Part shown: one piece after another, positions 16,960 to 25,276 of the stretch
Position numbering within the stretch: position 1 is the stretch's first letter
How the letters are laid out: each line of letters opens with the position of its first letter
Assembly: GCA_013153965.1 (NCBI GenBank)
Contig: JAADDJ010000060.1
Location: forward strand, 1-44,832
DNA: 44,832 bases
DNA from: Thermotogae bacterium
Lineage (GTDB): Bacteria > Hydrothermota > Hydrothermia > LBFQ01
Direction of reading: 5' to 3'
Program-made: the position numbers and the translations under genes
Notes under the pieces: generated by a model
What the model was told of the DNA's origin: nothing
The model's input: only the letters and a program-made list of their open reading frames with translations
Databases searched by the model: none

Positions 16960-18645
16960 CTACCTCACTATCACCTTGAAGGTGCCCATCCTCCTCCCGT
17001 CCCTCTCAACCTCCACGAACTTCACACCTCCCCTGAGGGGAAGGCGCACGACGTGGGAGCCCTGCGTCAGGTGGAGACTCACGCGACCCACGACCCTACC
17101 CGAGACGTCCATAACCGTGAAGGTGTAGGTGCCGGGGAGGGCAGCCCTGACCCGAAGTCCATCGCGGAAGGCGCCGACGAGGACGTGCGGGCACGTGCCC
17201 ATCTCCCCGACGGCGAGGTCAAAGTTCTCGCCGAGAGGACACACGGTATCCGCCACTATGCCGCTCCCGGTGGCCGTCAGGGCGGACCTGACGGCGAACG
17301 TTAGGGCGTACAGGCTGTCGCGGGTGGGTAGGGCGTACATGCTCACGCTCTGGAGGTTCAGGGGAAGGCTCGTTATGGAGCCGCATATCGCGGGGCGAAG
17401 GTAGTTGCCCTCACCGTCAAGCTGCATCAGATACGCGTCCCCCCCGGACGAGGCCAAGAAGACGACGTGCAGAAGGTTATCCACGGAGGAGGTTATGGCG
17501 TAGCGGCCCACATCGTAATTGGTCGTGGAGAACTTCTTCGCCCAGACGAGATTTCCGGAGGTGTCCATCTTTATTAGGACGGCATCGCCGCTCATCTCCC
17601 CCGCCACATACACGTAGCCGTTGTCGTAGTAAAGGTTCCTGACACGGTCCAACGTCCCGGGACTCTGAACGATCCGAGCCCACTCAACCGCCCCGTCGCT
17701 TCCCCTCACCTTCATGAGGAGTATGTCCCTGTAGGAGGGGTCGTTGGCGGGAGATTCCCACGTGTTGGAGTATCCTCCCACTATCAGGTTGCCGGAGGGT
17801 AGTACGGTCAGGCCTATGGCGCTCTCCCTGTTGCCCGACACGAAGTAGTAGGATGATTGCCCCCTGTACCTCCTCGTCCATATGGTATCGCCGGCGGGTG
17901 AGATCTTCACGATATAGACGTCCCAATCCTCCGGGTCCCCGGACGTGTAGCTCCTGACGCTATCCTCCACCCGACCGGCTATCAGGTAGTTGCCTGAAGG
18001 GTCAGCCTCCACGTCAAACAGCAGCTGGGCTAGCACCGTGTCCGTCCCGAACATGAAGCGTCCCAACCTCACCTGCCAGTCAATGGCCGAGCCGTCGGAG
18101 GCCAACTTTAGAACGAAGGCATCGTAATCGCCGGGTACGGCCGGATCACCGCTCGTGGCGTCGGTTTGCCCGACGATGACAAGGCTCCCATCGTTGGGGT
18201 CCTCTATCACGTCCCAAGGTTTGTCGGTCTCGTACGCGTATATGGGGCTGGAGCCTATGCGCTTGGCCCACTGGACGTTGCCCCAAGCGTCCGTCTTGAC
18301 GACGAACAGATGGTGCGTGTCGGAGGGATAGGGGGTGAGACCCGTATAGCCTATCATGACGAACCCCCCGTCGGACGTGCGGATCATCCAAGTGGCATGG
18401 TCCTCCCTCTGGGTGCCGCTGCTGAGTTTCCTACCATACACCTTCTCCCATATCAGATTCCCGAAAGTGTCGGTCTTGAACATGAAGAAGTCTCCATCGC
18501 CCAGACCTCCACCGGAGAATGAACTGGTATGACCGAAGACCACGTATCCGTTCCACATACGCACCACGGTGTAGGGTACCTCCGTACCCGCCGCGCCGTA
18601 CCTGTAAATGAACGTCCAATATGCCGATACCAGCACCCCCAACAT
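16960..18645 (-). CDS. Secreted beta-propeller protein with T9SS sorting domain
   Basis: 561 aa. A short hydrophobic N-terminus (MLGVLVSAYWTFIY) is probably a signal peptide. The body holds at least five repeats of the type GNLIWEKVYG, GNVQWAKRIG, GDTIWTRRYRG, GAVEWARIVQ and GNLVWAKKFS, alternating with GGFVMIGYTG / GSLVIVGQTD-type strands. This is the pattern of PQQ/delta-60-like propeller blades seen in secreted proteins. The C-terminal ~75 residues (YTFTVMDVSGRVVGRVSL, then TFKVIVR) are a T9SS sorting domain. The role at the surface is unknown. TAGAAT lies 6 nt before the ATG. It is cotranscribed with dut, an odd pairing that looks like compaction rather than function. Confidence 0.82.
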   Translation of the reverse strand: MLGVLVSAYWTFIYRYGAAGTEVPYTVVRMWNGYVVFGHTSSFSGGGLGDGDFFMFKTDTFGNLIWEKVYGRKLSSGTQREDHATWMIRTSDGGFVMIGYTGLTPYPSDTHHLFVVKTDAWGNVQWAKRIGSSPIYAYETDKPWDVIEDPNDGSLVIVGQTDATSGDPAVPGDYDAFVLKLASDGSAIDWQVRLGRFMFGTDTVLAQLLFDVEADPSGNYLIAGRVEDSVRSYTSGDPEDWDVYIVKISPAGDTIWTRRYRGQSSYYFVSGNRESAIGLTVLPSGNLIVGGYSNTWESPANDPSYRDILLMKVRGSDGAVEWARIVQSPGTLDRVRNLYYDNGYVYVAGEMSGDAVLIKMDTSGNLVWAKKFSTTNYDVGRYAITSSVDNLLHVVFLASSGGDAYLMQLDGEGNYLRPAICGSITSLPLNLQSVSMYALPTRDSLYALTFAVRSALTATGSGIVADTVCPLGENFDLAVGEMGTCPHVLVGAFRDGLRVRAALPGTYTFTVMDVSGRVVGRVSLHLTQGSHVVRLPLRGGVKFVEVERDGRRMGTFKVIVR

Positions 18646-18651
18646 GGGTAA

Positions 18652-18657
18652 ATTCTA
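18652..18657 (-). promoter_or_regulatory. -10 box of T9SS cargo-dut unit, leaderless
   Basis: TAGAAT on the minus strand, 6 nt before ATG 18645. Confidence 0.55.
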
Positions 18658-18698
18658 AGGTTGAAGTGGGGGGAGAATGGCCAAGTTGCCATACACTT

Positions 18699-18914
18699 CT
18701 ATTCATCAAAGTCGTACATGGAGCCCCTCTGGGTTCCCGAACCGTTATCGTCCATATCCACGTTGAATATCTCCTTGAAGAGACTTCTCGCGAGCTCCCG
18801 GTGCTCGGGGTATTCCTCGGCGAACTTCGCGAAAAGCTCCCTCGCGCACGTCTCGCAGCCTCCATCCGCCTTCGCCATGATCCTTAACACCGTCTCCGCC
18901 TCTTTCGGAGTCAT
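18699..18914 (-). CDS. Small CxxC protein, unknown function
   Basis: 71 aa, not recognised. It is helical and acidic, with a single CETC motif (Cys20, Cys23) after TVLRIMAKADGG and a helix ARELFAKFAEEYPEHRELAR; the C-terminus is an acidic tail ending DFDE. Two cysteines in CxxC form could bind metal as a dimer or act in redox. The ATG at 18914 is chosen because TAAAAT lies 8 nt upstream; an in-frame TTG at 18923 overlaps the box. It stands alone between the T9SS propeller gene and the divergent M1 peptidase. Confidence 0.6.
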   Translation of the reverse strand: MTPKEAETVLRIMAKADGGCETCARELFAKFAEEYPEHRELARSLFKEIFNVDMDDNGSGTQRGSMYDFDE

Positions 18915-18922
18915 GCCAAACA

Positions 18923-18928
18923 ATTTTA
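18923..18928 (-). promoter_or_regulatory. -10 box of small CxxC gene, leaderless
   Basis: TAAAAT on the minus strand, 8 nt before ATG 18914. Confidence 0.5.
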
Positions 18929-19017
18929 AGGGGGATTCCGGCCGTTTGAGAGCCGATTTTGTCGCGAGTTCGGCAACGGGCGGTCGCGGCGATGTGGCGA
19001 TGGGAACCGTGCGGCGG

Positions 19018-19023
19018 TAAAAT
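19018..19023 (+). promoter_or_regulatory. -10 box of M1 peptidase-waaA unit, leaderless
   Basis: TAAAAT, 8 nt before ATG 19032. There is no Shine-Dalgarno site and no -35 match at 16-18 nt. Confidence 0.55.
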
Positions 19024-19031
19024 AGCCTATC

Positions 19032-20927
19032 ATGTTGATCTTAGCGGCTTACGGTCCTTGGGGAGGGGTGAATGCGGAGGACGATACCTTGCGGATGTGG
19101 ATGCTTGAGGGGAGAGGTTTGGAGGCAACCTACGAGCTCTACGATTGGCCCGACGTGGTCCTTACCCCTTACGACGTAAGGAAGTACATAATCCGTATGG
19201 GGATATGGGATTCCCTCGTCCAGTGGGCCCACGTCTCGGTGAAGATAAGGGCGAGGTCCGCGACGGATAGCATCAGGCTTTACTTCGGTTGGGCCGACGT
19301 TGATAGCATCAAGTACGAAGGTGCTCCGGCCACGTACGTGTGGTCGGGGACGGATACGGCCCGAAGCCTCATCGTATATCCTCCCGCCCCCCTTGAGGTG
19401 GGGGATACGGCGATCATAGACGTCTTCTATCACGGGCTTCCCCCGGCCTCATCCTCAACCTCATTTGGAAACGGGATGGTCATAGCCGCGTCCGATTGGG
19501 TTTATGCGGACAACGAGCCTTACGGTGTCAGGCTGTGGCTCCCTTCCTACGATCAACCGTGGGAGAAGGCCGATGAGGGTGTGGAATTCTACATCACGGC
19601 GGACAGCAGCCTTGAGGTCGTGGCCAACGGGGTGCTGGTGGATACGGTCCGCTCTGGGGGCCTGAGGACGTGGCATTACGTCCATTCCCATCCGATAGCC
19701 CCCTATCTCATAACCTTCGCCATAAGGGACCTCGTGGCCAACGAATGGACGTGGAATTACGGCGCCATAAGTATGCCGGTCAGGTCTTGGGTTCTGGCTT
19801 CTGATCCGGCCTTGTGGGGGGACTCTCTGGTGTATATGCTCACGGTTTTCTCCGACAGGTTCGGAGTGTATCCCTTCGCCGATGAGAAGTACGAGGAGAG
19901 TGCGGTCCTACCCGGGGGATGGGCCATGGAGGATCAGACGAACTCCTTCTTCGGAGGATACTACAGCGATTGGGTTCAGGCCCACGAGCTGGCCCACCAG
20001 TGGTGGGGGGATGCCATAACCTGCGGTACTTTCAAGGACATATGGCTCAACGAGGGTTTCGCCACATACTCGGAGATCCTATGGTATGAGGCCTTGGGCG
20101 GAGATTCGGCCTACAGGGACTATTACACCTACAGGATTGAGGGGGGTCTATTCACGTACGGCACCAACCCCGGAAACCCCGTGTATAACCCCGGCCCGGG
20201 CCTGTGGGATATCTTCTCGGTTTATACCTACCAGAAGGGGGCGGCCGTCCTACACATGCTCCGCTACATCTTGGACAAGGACACCTCCCTCTTCTTCGGC
20301 GCGTTGCGATACTACAGGGATAGGTACGAGGGCTCCTACGCCCTGACGTCCGACTTCGTAGATGCGGTTGAGACCTACACGGGGAGGGATCTGGACTGGT
20401 TCTTCAACCAGTGGGTGTATGAGCCCGGATGGCCCGTCTATAACGTGCGCTGGAACAGGTTTGACGATGGGGGAACTTGGAGGCTTCTGCTTCAGGTTGA
20501 GCAGACACAGCCGGTCGGAGCCCCCACCTTCAAGATGCCCATAGAGGTGCGGATCCTAATGCCCTCGGGGGACACGACCGTGGTCATATGGGACAGCTTG
20601 GACGTGCAGCACTTCTGGGTGGAACTTCCCGACGAGCCCGATAGCATAGTCTGGGATCCCGACAACTGGGTCTTGGATCAGAGTACCGTCCTCTATGATC
20701 CCACCCTCGGCGTGGAGGAGAGCACGCCGGTCGGAAGGGATATGGTCATCCGGGTAAGGGGAAGAGTAGTTGAGATATCGGGTACCACCGGGGACCGTAC
20801 CGTCAGGGTGTATTCCTCCGACGGAAGGCTCGTGGGGTACGGGAAAGATAAGGTGCGCCTACGCCTGCCGTCGGGTATGTACTACGCCAGATCAGGTGCC
20901 GAGGTCAAAGCCTTCATCGTGAGGTAG
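19032..20927 (+). CDS. Secreted M1-family metallopeptidase with T9SS sorting domain
   Basis: 631 aa. A short signal peptide (MLILAAYGPWGGVNA) precedes an N-terminal beta domain, then a gluzincin domain with HELAH at 318-322 and the third zinc ligand Glu341 in WLNEGF. The family's exopeptidase motif GxMEN appears as GWAMED, keeping the Met-Glu. A C-terminal T9SS domain (VRVYSSDGRLVGYGKD ... LPSGMYYA, ending KAFIVR) replaces the usual M1 helical domain. It is predicted to be a surface or extracellular aminopeptidase releasing N-terminal residues from peptides. It is followed 3 nt later by waaA, whose Shine-Dalgarno site overlaps the stop region. Confidence 0.88.
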   Translation: MLILAAYGPWGGVNAEDDTLRMWMLEGRGLEATYELYDWPDVVLTPYDVRKYIIRMGIWDSLVQWAHVSVKIRARSATDSIRLYFGWADVDSIKYEGAPATYVWSGTDTARSLIVYPPAPLEVGDTAIIDVFYHGLPPASSSTSFGNGMVIAASDWVYADNEPYGVRLWLPSYDQPWEKADEGVEFYITADSSLEVVANGVLVDTVRSGGLRTWHYVHSHPIAPYLITFAIRDLVANEWTWNYGAISMPVRSWVLASDPALWGDSLVYMLTVFSDRFGVYPFADEKYEESAVLPGGWAMEDQTNSFFGGYYSDWVQAHELAHQWWGDAITCGTFKDIWLNEGFATYSEILWYEALGGDSAYRDYYTYRIEGGLFTYGTNPGNPVYNPGPGLWDIFSVYTYQKGAAVLHMLRYILDKDTSLFFGALRYYRDRYEGSYALTSDFVDAVETYTGRDLDWFFNQWVYEPGWPVYNVRWNRFDDGGTWRLLLQVEQTQPVGAPTFKMPIEVRILMPSGDTTVVIWDSLDVQHFWVELPDEPDSIVWDPDNWVLDQSTVLYDPTLGVEESTPVGRDMVIRVRGRVVEISGTTGDRTVRVYSSDGRLVGYGKDKVRLRLPSGMYYARSGAEVKAFIVR

Positions 20928-20930
20928 GAG

Positions 20931-22046
20931 GTGCTTTACGGGGCCTACAGATTCCTAACCTCCCTACTCCCCGTCCGGTGCCCGAAGGCGGAGGGGGACC
21001 TGCTTTTCCACGCCTCATCGGTGGGCGAGGTGAATGCGGCCTACCCGCTGATAGGGAGATTCCGGGGGGCCCTCCTCTCGGTCTTCACGTCCCACGGGTA
21101 CGACTACGCCCGCTCTCTGGGATTGAGGGCGGTGAGGTTCCCCTACGACTCCCCCCGCTGCGTTGGGCGCCTCCTTGAAGGCAAGCGAGGCCTCGTGATC
21201 GTTGAGACGGAGATCTGGCCCAACCTTATACATGCGGCCCACTCGCGGGGCATACCCATAATCGTGGTCAATGCCACCATGGGTGAGAGGAGTTTCCGAT
21301 GGTACTCAAGGGTTCCGCTCTTTAGACGCACCGTCTCTTCCATAGACCTCGTCCTCGCCCAGAGCGATGAGGATGCCCGGAGGTTCCGCGAGCTGGGAGC
21401 GAGGGATGTTAGGGTCGTGGGCAACCTGAAGTTTGATTCGGTTGAGCGACCCCTCAAGACCCTGCCCCTAAGACCCTTTAGACCGGAGGGGGCCATCCTA
21501 TTCGCCAACGTCAGGGGAAAGGAGATAGGGGACGTGGCCGAGGCCGCCAGACTCATCCGTCGGAGTGTCCTCAACGTTAAATTCATGGTGGCGCCGAGAC
21601 ATCTGGAGAACGTGGGGGCCCTCTCGTCCGCCTTCCGCCGTCAGGGATTCTCCGTCTCCTACCTCACGGACCCGGACGATACGGACGCCCTGGTGATAGA
21701 TACCATCGGGGATCTCTGGAGCCTGTACAGGTGGGCTTCGGTGGTGTTCGTCGGGGGTACGTTGAGACCCTACGGGGGACACTCCTTCATAGAGCCGGCC
21801 TTCTGGGGAAGGCCCATCGTCAGCGGCCCCCACTTCCATCGCCAGCCGTACGTCCGGGAGATGGTGCGGGAGGGTGCCGTTCTGGTGGTGCGCACCTACG
21901 AGGAGCTGGCCCAGATCCTGACCGGCTTGATCCTGTCCCCGGATGTGGCCGTTGAGGTGGGAAGGAGGGCGAGGGAGTTCTACGAGAGGAACAGGGGGGT
22001 GGTTGACCGCGTGGAGAGGGAGATACGGCTTACGGTGGGGGAATAA
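20931..22046 (+). CDS. waaA: 3-deoxy-D-manno-octulosonic acid (Kdo) transferase
   Basis: 371-aa inner-membrane-associated GT30 enzyme adding Kdo from CMP-Kdo to lipid A precursor. Seen: FHASSVGEVNAAYPLI, the VETEIWPNLIHAA motif containing the conserved Glu, NATMGERSFRWY, QSDEDARRFRELGA, VGNLKFD and the C-terminal nucleotide-sugar region VFVGGTLRPYGGHSFIEPAFWGRP (the family's GGH and E-P). It is shorter than E. coli WaaA (425), with a short N-terminal anchor. The start is a GTG with AGGAGG directly before it, 3 nt after the M1 peptidase stop. With lpxA at 25277 it shows an LPS-type outer membrane. Confidence 0.93.
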   Translation: MLYGAYRFLTSLLPVRCPKAEGDLLFHASSVGEVNAAYPLIGRFRGALLSVFTSHGYDYARSLGLRAVRFPYDSPRCVGRLLEGKRGLVIVETEIWPNLIHAAHSRGIPIIVVNATMGERSFRWYSRVPLFRRTVSSIDLVLAQSDEDARRFRELGARDVRVVGNLKFDSVERPLKTLPLRPFRPEGAILFANVRGKEIGDVAEAARLIRRSVLNVKFMVAPRHLENVGALSSAFRRQGFSVSYLTDPDDTDALVIDTIGDLWSLYRWASVVFVGGTLRPYGGHSFIEPAFWGRPIVSGPHFHRQPYVREMVREGAVLVVRTYEELAQILTGLILSPDVAVEVGRRAREFYERNRGVVDRVEREIRLTVGE

Positions 22047-22092
22047 CCCGTTATTTTTAGGCTATAGGCCGCTGTGGGGCCGCCTTCGTCCG

Positions 22093-22098
22093 TATAAT
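22093..22098 (+). promoter_or_regulatory. -10 box of M42-tdh-HD operon, leaderless
   Basis: TATAAT, 8 nt before ATG 22107. Confidence 0.6.
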
Positions 22099-22106
22099 CC
22101 CCACCT

Positions 22107-23171
22107 ATGGAGTACGGTATAAACAGAGACTTTCTCCTCAAACTTCTCTCACAGATCGGACCTTCCGGAAACGAGAGGAATGCTTCACGCCTTTGGCAGG
22201 AGGAGGCGAAGAAGTTCGCCAAGGTCTATACGGACACCCACGGAAACGCCTACGCCGAGGTCGGTAAAGGCTCCCCCATCCTCATGCTCGCCGGCCACAT
22301 AGACGAGATAGGATTGATGGTGCGCTACGTGGATGAGAACGGTTTCGTGTATTTGGCTCCGGTGGGTGGATGGGACCCGCAGGTGCTGGTGGGACAGAGG
22401 GTCAGATTTCTGACCAAGGATGGGGATGTACTGAAGGGGGTAGTGGGTCGCAAACCCATACACGTACTCCGTCCGGAGGAGAGGGAGAGGGCCGTAAAGA
22501 TTGAGGAGCTCTTCGTAGATTTCGGCTTGAGCAAGGACGAGATCCTCAAGAGGTTGGACATAGGGGCCTACGGAGTCCTTGACTGGGACGGGGAGATGCT
22601 CACGCAGGAGCGTCTTGTCTCAAGGGCCTTGGACGACCGCATAGGGGCCTTCGTCGTTCTGGAGGCTCTACGGATGTATGCCAAGGAGCCGGCGGATACC
22701 CGTATGGTGGCCGTGGCCACGGTTCAGGAGGAGATAGGCCTTCGTGGAGCCCGTACCTCGGCCTTCGCCGTCAATCCCGACATAGCCATAGCAGTTGATG
22801 TGACGGTATCAACCGATTATCCCGGCGTTCCCAAGCATCAGATAGGGGACATCGCCCTCGGTAAGGGGCCGGTCCTCGCCATAGGCCCCAACATCAACCC
22901 CGTGATATTCAACCTCCTGAGGGAGATAGCCGAGGATGAGGGTATAGACGTCCAGATAGAGGCCATATCCCGCGGAACCCCCACCGACGCCAACCTGATC
23001 CAGATAACCCGCGAGGGGATACCGACGGCTCTCATATCCATACCGTGCCGCTATCTGCACTCCCCGTCGGAGACCGTGGACCTTAGGGATGTGGAGAGTG
23101 CCGTAAGGCTGATCGTTGCCTTCGCACGCAGAGTGTCGGGAATAAGGAAGGAAGACTTTAAACCCTGGTGA
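22107..23171 (+). CDS. M42-family metallo-aminopeptidase
   Basis: 354-aa cytosolic aminopeptidase of the FrvX/TET type, which forms dodecameric shells and trims peptides. Likely dinuclear metal ligands are visible: AGHIDE (His64), ALDDRIG (Asp176-177), VQEEIGLRG (Glu208-209), DVTVSTD (Asp231) and RYLHSP (His318). An inserted dimerisation domain lies at ~75-165. The same family includes deblocking aminopeptidases and was formerly named endoglucanase M. First gene of a three-gene operon with tdh (3 nt gap) and an HD protein; amino acid salvage is a plausible link. Confidence 0.92.
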   Translation: MEYGINRDFLLKLLSQIGPSGNERNASRLWQEEAKKFAKVYTDTHGNAYAEVGKGSPILMLAGHIDEIGLMVRYVDENGFVYLAPVGGWDPQVLVGQRVRFLTKDGDVLKGVVGRKPIHVLRPEERERAVKIEELFVDFGLSKDEILKRLDIGAYGVLDWDGEMLTQERLVSRALDDRIGAFVVLEALRMYAKEPADTRMVAVATVQEEIGLRGARTSAFAVNPDIAIAVDVTVSTDYPGVPKHQIGDIALGKGPVLAIGPNINPVIFNLLREIAEDEGIDVQIEAISRGTPTDANLIQITREGIPTALISIPCRYLHSPSETVDLRDVESAVRLIVAFARRVSGIRKEDFKPW

Positions 23172-23174
23172 GTC

Positions 23175-24221
23175 ATGAAGATGAAGGCCGTAGCAAAGAG
23201 TAAGCCGGGACCCGGCCTCCAGCTGATAGAGGCCGAGGTTCCCAAGCCCGGACCCGGAGAGGTCCTCGTTAAGGTCAAGTACGCTTCCATATGTGGGAGC
23301 GACGTACATATCTACAAGTGGGACGAGTTCGCCCAATCCTCCCTCACCAAACTTCCGAGGATAATTGGCCACGAATCCGCCGGTGAGATAGTTGAGCTCG
23401 GCCCGGGCGTAAAGGGATTGAAGGTGGGGGATTACGTGGGCGTGGAGACCCACATCGCCTGCGGCCACTGCTATCAGTGCAAGATAGGCAAACCCCACGT
23501 GTGCAGGAACAGCAAGATCCTCGGATTTCACGTTGATGGTGCCTTCGCCGAGTACATGGTGATACCGGCGGAGAACGCTTGGAAGGTTCCCGACACCATA
23601 CCCAGAGATTGGGTGCCCCTGATGGAGCCCATGGGCAACGCCGTCCATACCGTCCTATCGGATGAGATAACGGGGAAGAACGTCTTGGTCGTCGGCACGG
23701 GGCCCATAGGGGCCATGGCTGTGGCCGTCGCCAAGGCGGCGGGAGCCCGAAAGGTCATAGCCACCGACATAAACGACTTCCGCCTCCGGATCGCCCGGAA
23801 GATGGGGGCGGATATAGTCCTCAATCCGGAGATAGACGACGTGCGTACGGTGGTCATGGAGGAGACCGGCGGGAACGGCGTGGATGTGGTCCTTGAGATG
23901 TCGGGAAATCCCAACGCCCTGAATCAGGGACTTGATCTTATAACCAACGGCGGATGGGTCGGCCTCCTCGGGATATACGGGAAGAATCGGATAGACGTCC
24001 CCATGAACGACGTAATAATGAAGAATCTCACCCTCTACGGCATAGTCGGAAGGAAGATGTTCTCCACGTGGGTGGTGACCACCGCCCTGCTTGAGAGTGG
24101 CAAGGTGGACCTCTCCCCCCTGATAACCCACAGGGTCACTCTGGAGGAGTACGAGGAGGCCTTCAACGTGATCTTCCAAGGGCGGGCGATGAAGGTGATG
24201 TTTGAGATAGATCCCAGCTGA
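23175..24221 (+). CDS. tdh: L-threonine 3-dehydrogenase
   Basis: 348-aa zinc-dependent medium-chain dehydrogenase oxidising threonine to 2-amino-3-ketobutyrate with NAD+. Catalytic zinc ligands are Cys40 (SICGSD), His66 and Glu67 (GHE). The structural zinc site is Cys96, 99, 102 and 110. The Rossmann motif VVGTGPIGAMA is present, followed by ATDIND which favours NAD+. GIYGKNRID and GRKMFSTW are typical of Tdh rather than other alcohol dehydrogenases. The partner glycine C-acetyltransferase (kbl) is not next to it. The stop shares its A with the ATG of the next gene. Confidence 0.93.
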   Translation: MKMKAVAKSKPGPGLQLIEAEVPKPGPGEVLVKVKYASICGSDVHIYKWDEFAQSSLTKLPRIIGHESAGEIVELGPGVKGLKVGDYVGVETHIACGHCYQCKIGKPHVCRNSKILGFHVDGAFAEYMVIPAENAWKVPDTIPRDWVPLMEPMGNAVHTVLSDEITGKNVLVVGTGPIGAMAVAVAKAAGARKVIATDINDFRLRIARKMGADIVLNPEIDDVRTVVMEETGGNGVDVVLEMSGNPNALNQGLDLITNGGWVGLLGIYGKNRIDVPMNDVIMKNLTLYGIVGRKMFSTWVVTTALLESGKVDLSPLITHRVTLEEYEEAFNVIFQGRAMKVMFEIDPS

Positions 24222-24892
24222 TGGGATGTCCCGTTGAGGATCTGGCCGCTCGCTTGGGGGTGGATGAGACCGCCGTGAGGGAGGCGGTCGGTAAGGTGGG
24301 ATGCGACGAGGATAGGGTGGTGGCCTATCTCATCTGGAAGTTCATGGAGGATGCGGGTAGGCTCAAGCTCATACCCCGCTCCGGATGGTGGTACTACGGC
24401 GTTAAGGAGCCCGAGAGCGTGGCGGACCACACCTTCGCCGTGGCCGTACTCTCCTTCGTCATCGCCTCAATCCTGCGCGATATGGGGGAGGATATTGACC
24501 CCTTCAAGGCTCTGGCCATAGCCGTCTTCCACGAGTTGGGTGAGAGCCGCATAGGGGACATACACCTTGAGGCCCGCAGATACATAGAGAGGGAGGTCCT
24601 TGACGAGGCGGAGAGGAGAGCCTACGAGGAGGTGATATCGCCCATAGGACGCGTGGGGAAGAGGGTGCTGGCCCTCTACGAGGAGTTTGAGAGGAGAAGC
24701 TCTCCGGAGGCCAAGGTCGTCAGGGCGGCCGACAAGTTGGAGCTACTGTTTCAAGCCTTCACGTACGAGAAGCACGGCTACAGGACCTTACAACCTTTCT
24801 GGGATACGGCGGAAAACCGCCGGGACTTTACCCACTACGACCTCTTGAGGGGCCTCTACGAGGCCCTACGTCGGCTCAGAGGGGAGGACTAA
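24221..24892 (+). CDS. YfbR/HDDC2-like HD-superfamily protein with HE in place of HD
   Basis: 223 aa. Residues ~1-35 form a small extra helical domain. Residues ~36-200 match the YfbR/HDDC2 5'-deoxynucleotidase branch of the HD superfamily: ESVADHTFAVAV (His70), AIAVFHELGESRIGDI (His104-Glu105, Glu108) and VRAADKLELLFQA (Asp171). The normally invariant HD pair reads HE here, so metal binding may be changed. Family members hydrolyse deoxynucleoside monophosphates in the cytosol. It is coupled to tdh by TGATG overlap. Its last 4 nt (CTAA) contain the stop of the convergent nuoA. Confidence 0.8.
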   Translation: MGCPVEDLAARLGVDETAVREAVGKVGCDEDRVVAYLIWKFMEDAGRLKLIPRSGWWYYGVKEPESVADHTFAVAVLSFVIASILRDMGEDIDPFKALAIAVFHELGESRIGDIHLEARRYIEREVLDEAERRAYEEVISPIGRVGKRVLALYEEFERRSSPEAKVVRAADKLELLFQAFTYEKHGYRTLQPFWDTAENRRDFTHYDLLRGLYEALRRLRGED

Positions 24893-25245
24893 TCCAACCA
24901 CCCTATGGCCCCCTTGCCCAGAGCGTACAGGTAGGCCACCAGGAGGATGAGGAGGAAGAATCCTCCCTCCAAAGCCGCCACAACCTTCAAGTTGCCCACC
25001 TGAACCGCCCAGGGGACTAGGACGGCGACCTCAACGTCAAACACCAAGAATAGGAGGGCGACCAGGAAGTACTTTATCGCCACCTTCCCGTGGGCGTCCC
25101 CCTTTATCTGGATACCTGACTCGTAGGGGTAGTTTTTGGTCTTACTGGGGCGCCGGGGGCCTAAGACCAGGGACACCAGTATGCCCCCGTAAGCCACCAG
25201 AAGGGCAACTATCAACATCACACCCAACTTCCAGAGTTCCGCCAT
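24889..25245 (-). CDS. nuoA: NADH-quinone oxidoreductase subunit A (standalone)
   Basis: 118-aa membrane subunit of complex I with three helices (about 8-28, 60-82 and 88-110). The conserved loop SKTKNYPYESGIQI and the acidic helix FLVALLFLVFDVEVAVLVPW are diagnostic. Subunit A lies at the interface of the quinone site and membrane arm. No other nuo gene is adjacent, though subunit A usually heads the nuoABCD... operon. TAGAAT lies 7 nt before the ATG, so it is transcribed alone, ending in a 4-nt overlap with the HD gene. Confidence 0.93.
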   Translation of the reverse strand: MAELWKLGVMLIVALLVAYGGILVSLVLGPRRPSKTKNYPYESGIQIKGDAHGKVAIKYFLVALLFLVFDVEVAVLVPWAVQVGNLKVVAALEGGFFLLILLVAYLYALGKGAIGWLD

Positions 25246-25252
25246 AGGGGGT

Positions 25253-25258
25253 ATTCTA
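25253..25258 (-). promoter_or_regulatory. -10 box of nuoA, leaderless
   Basis: TAGAAT on the minus strand, 7 nt before ATG 25245, shortly downstream of the lpxA stop (25277). Confidence 0.55.
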
Positions 25259-25276
25259 CGGCGGTAGGTCGCCCAT

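Noticed and set aside
18924-19017. Possible small RNA between the CxxC gene and the M1 peptidase
   Set aside because: The 94-bp gap is GC-rich with no clear hairpin-plus-T-run and no extra promoter; nothing beyond the two divergent -10 boxes is supported.
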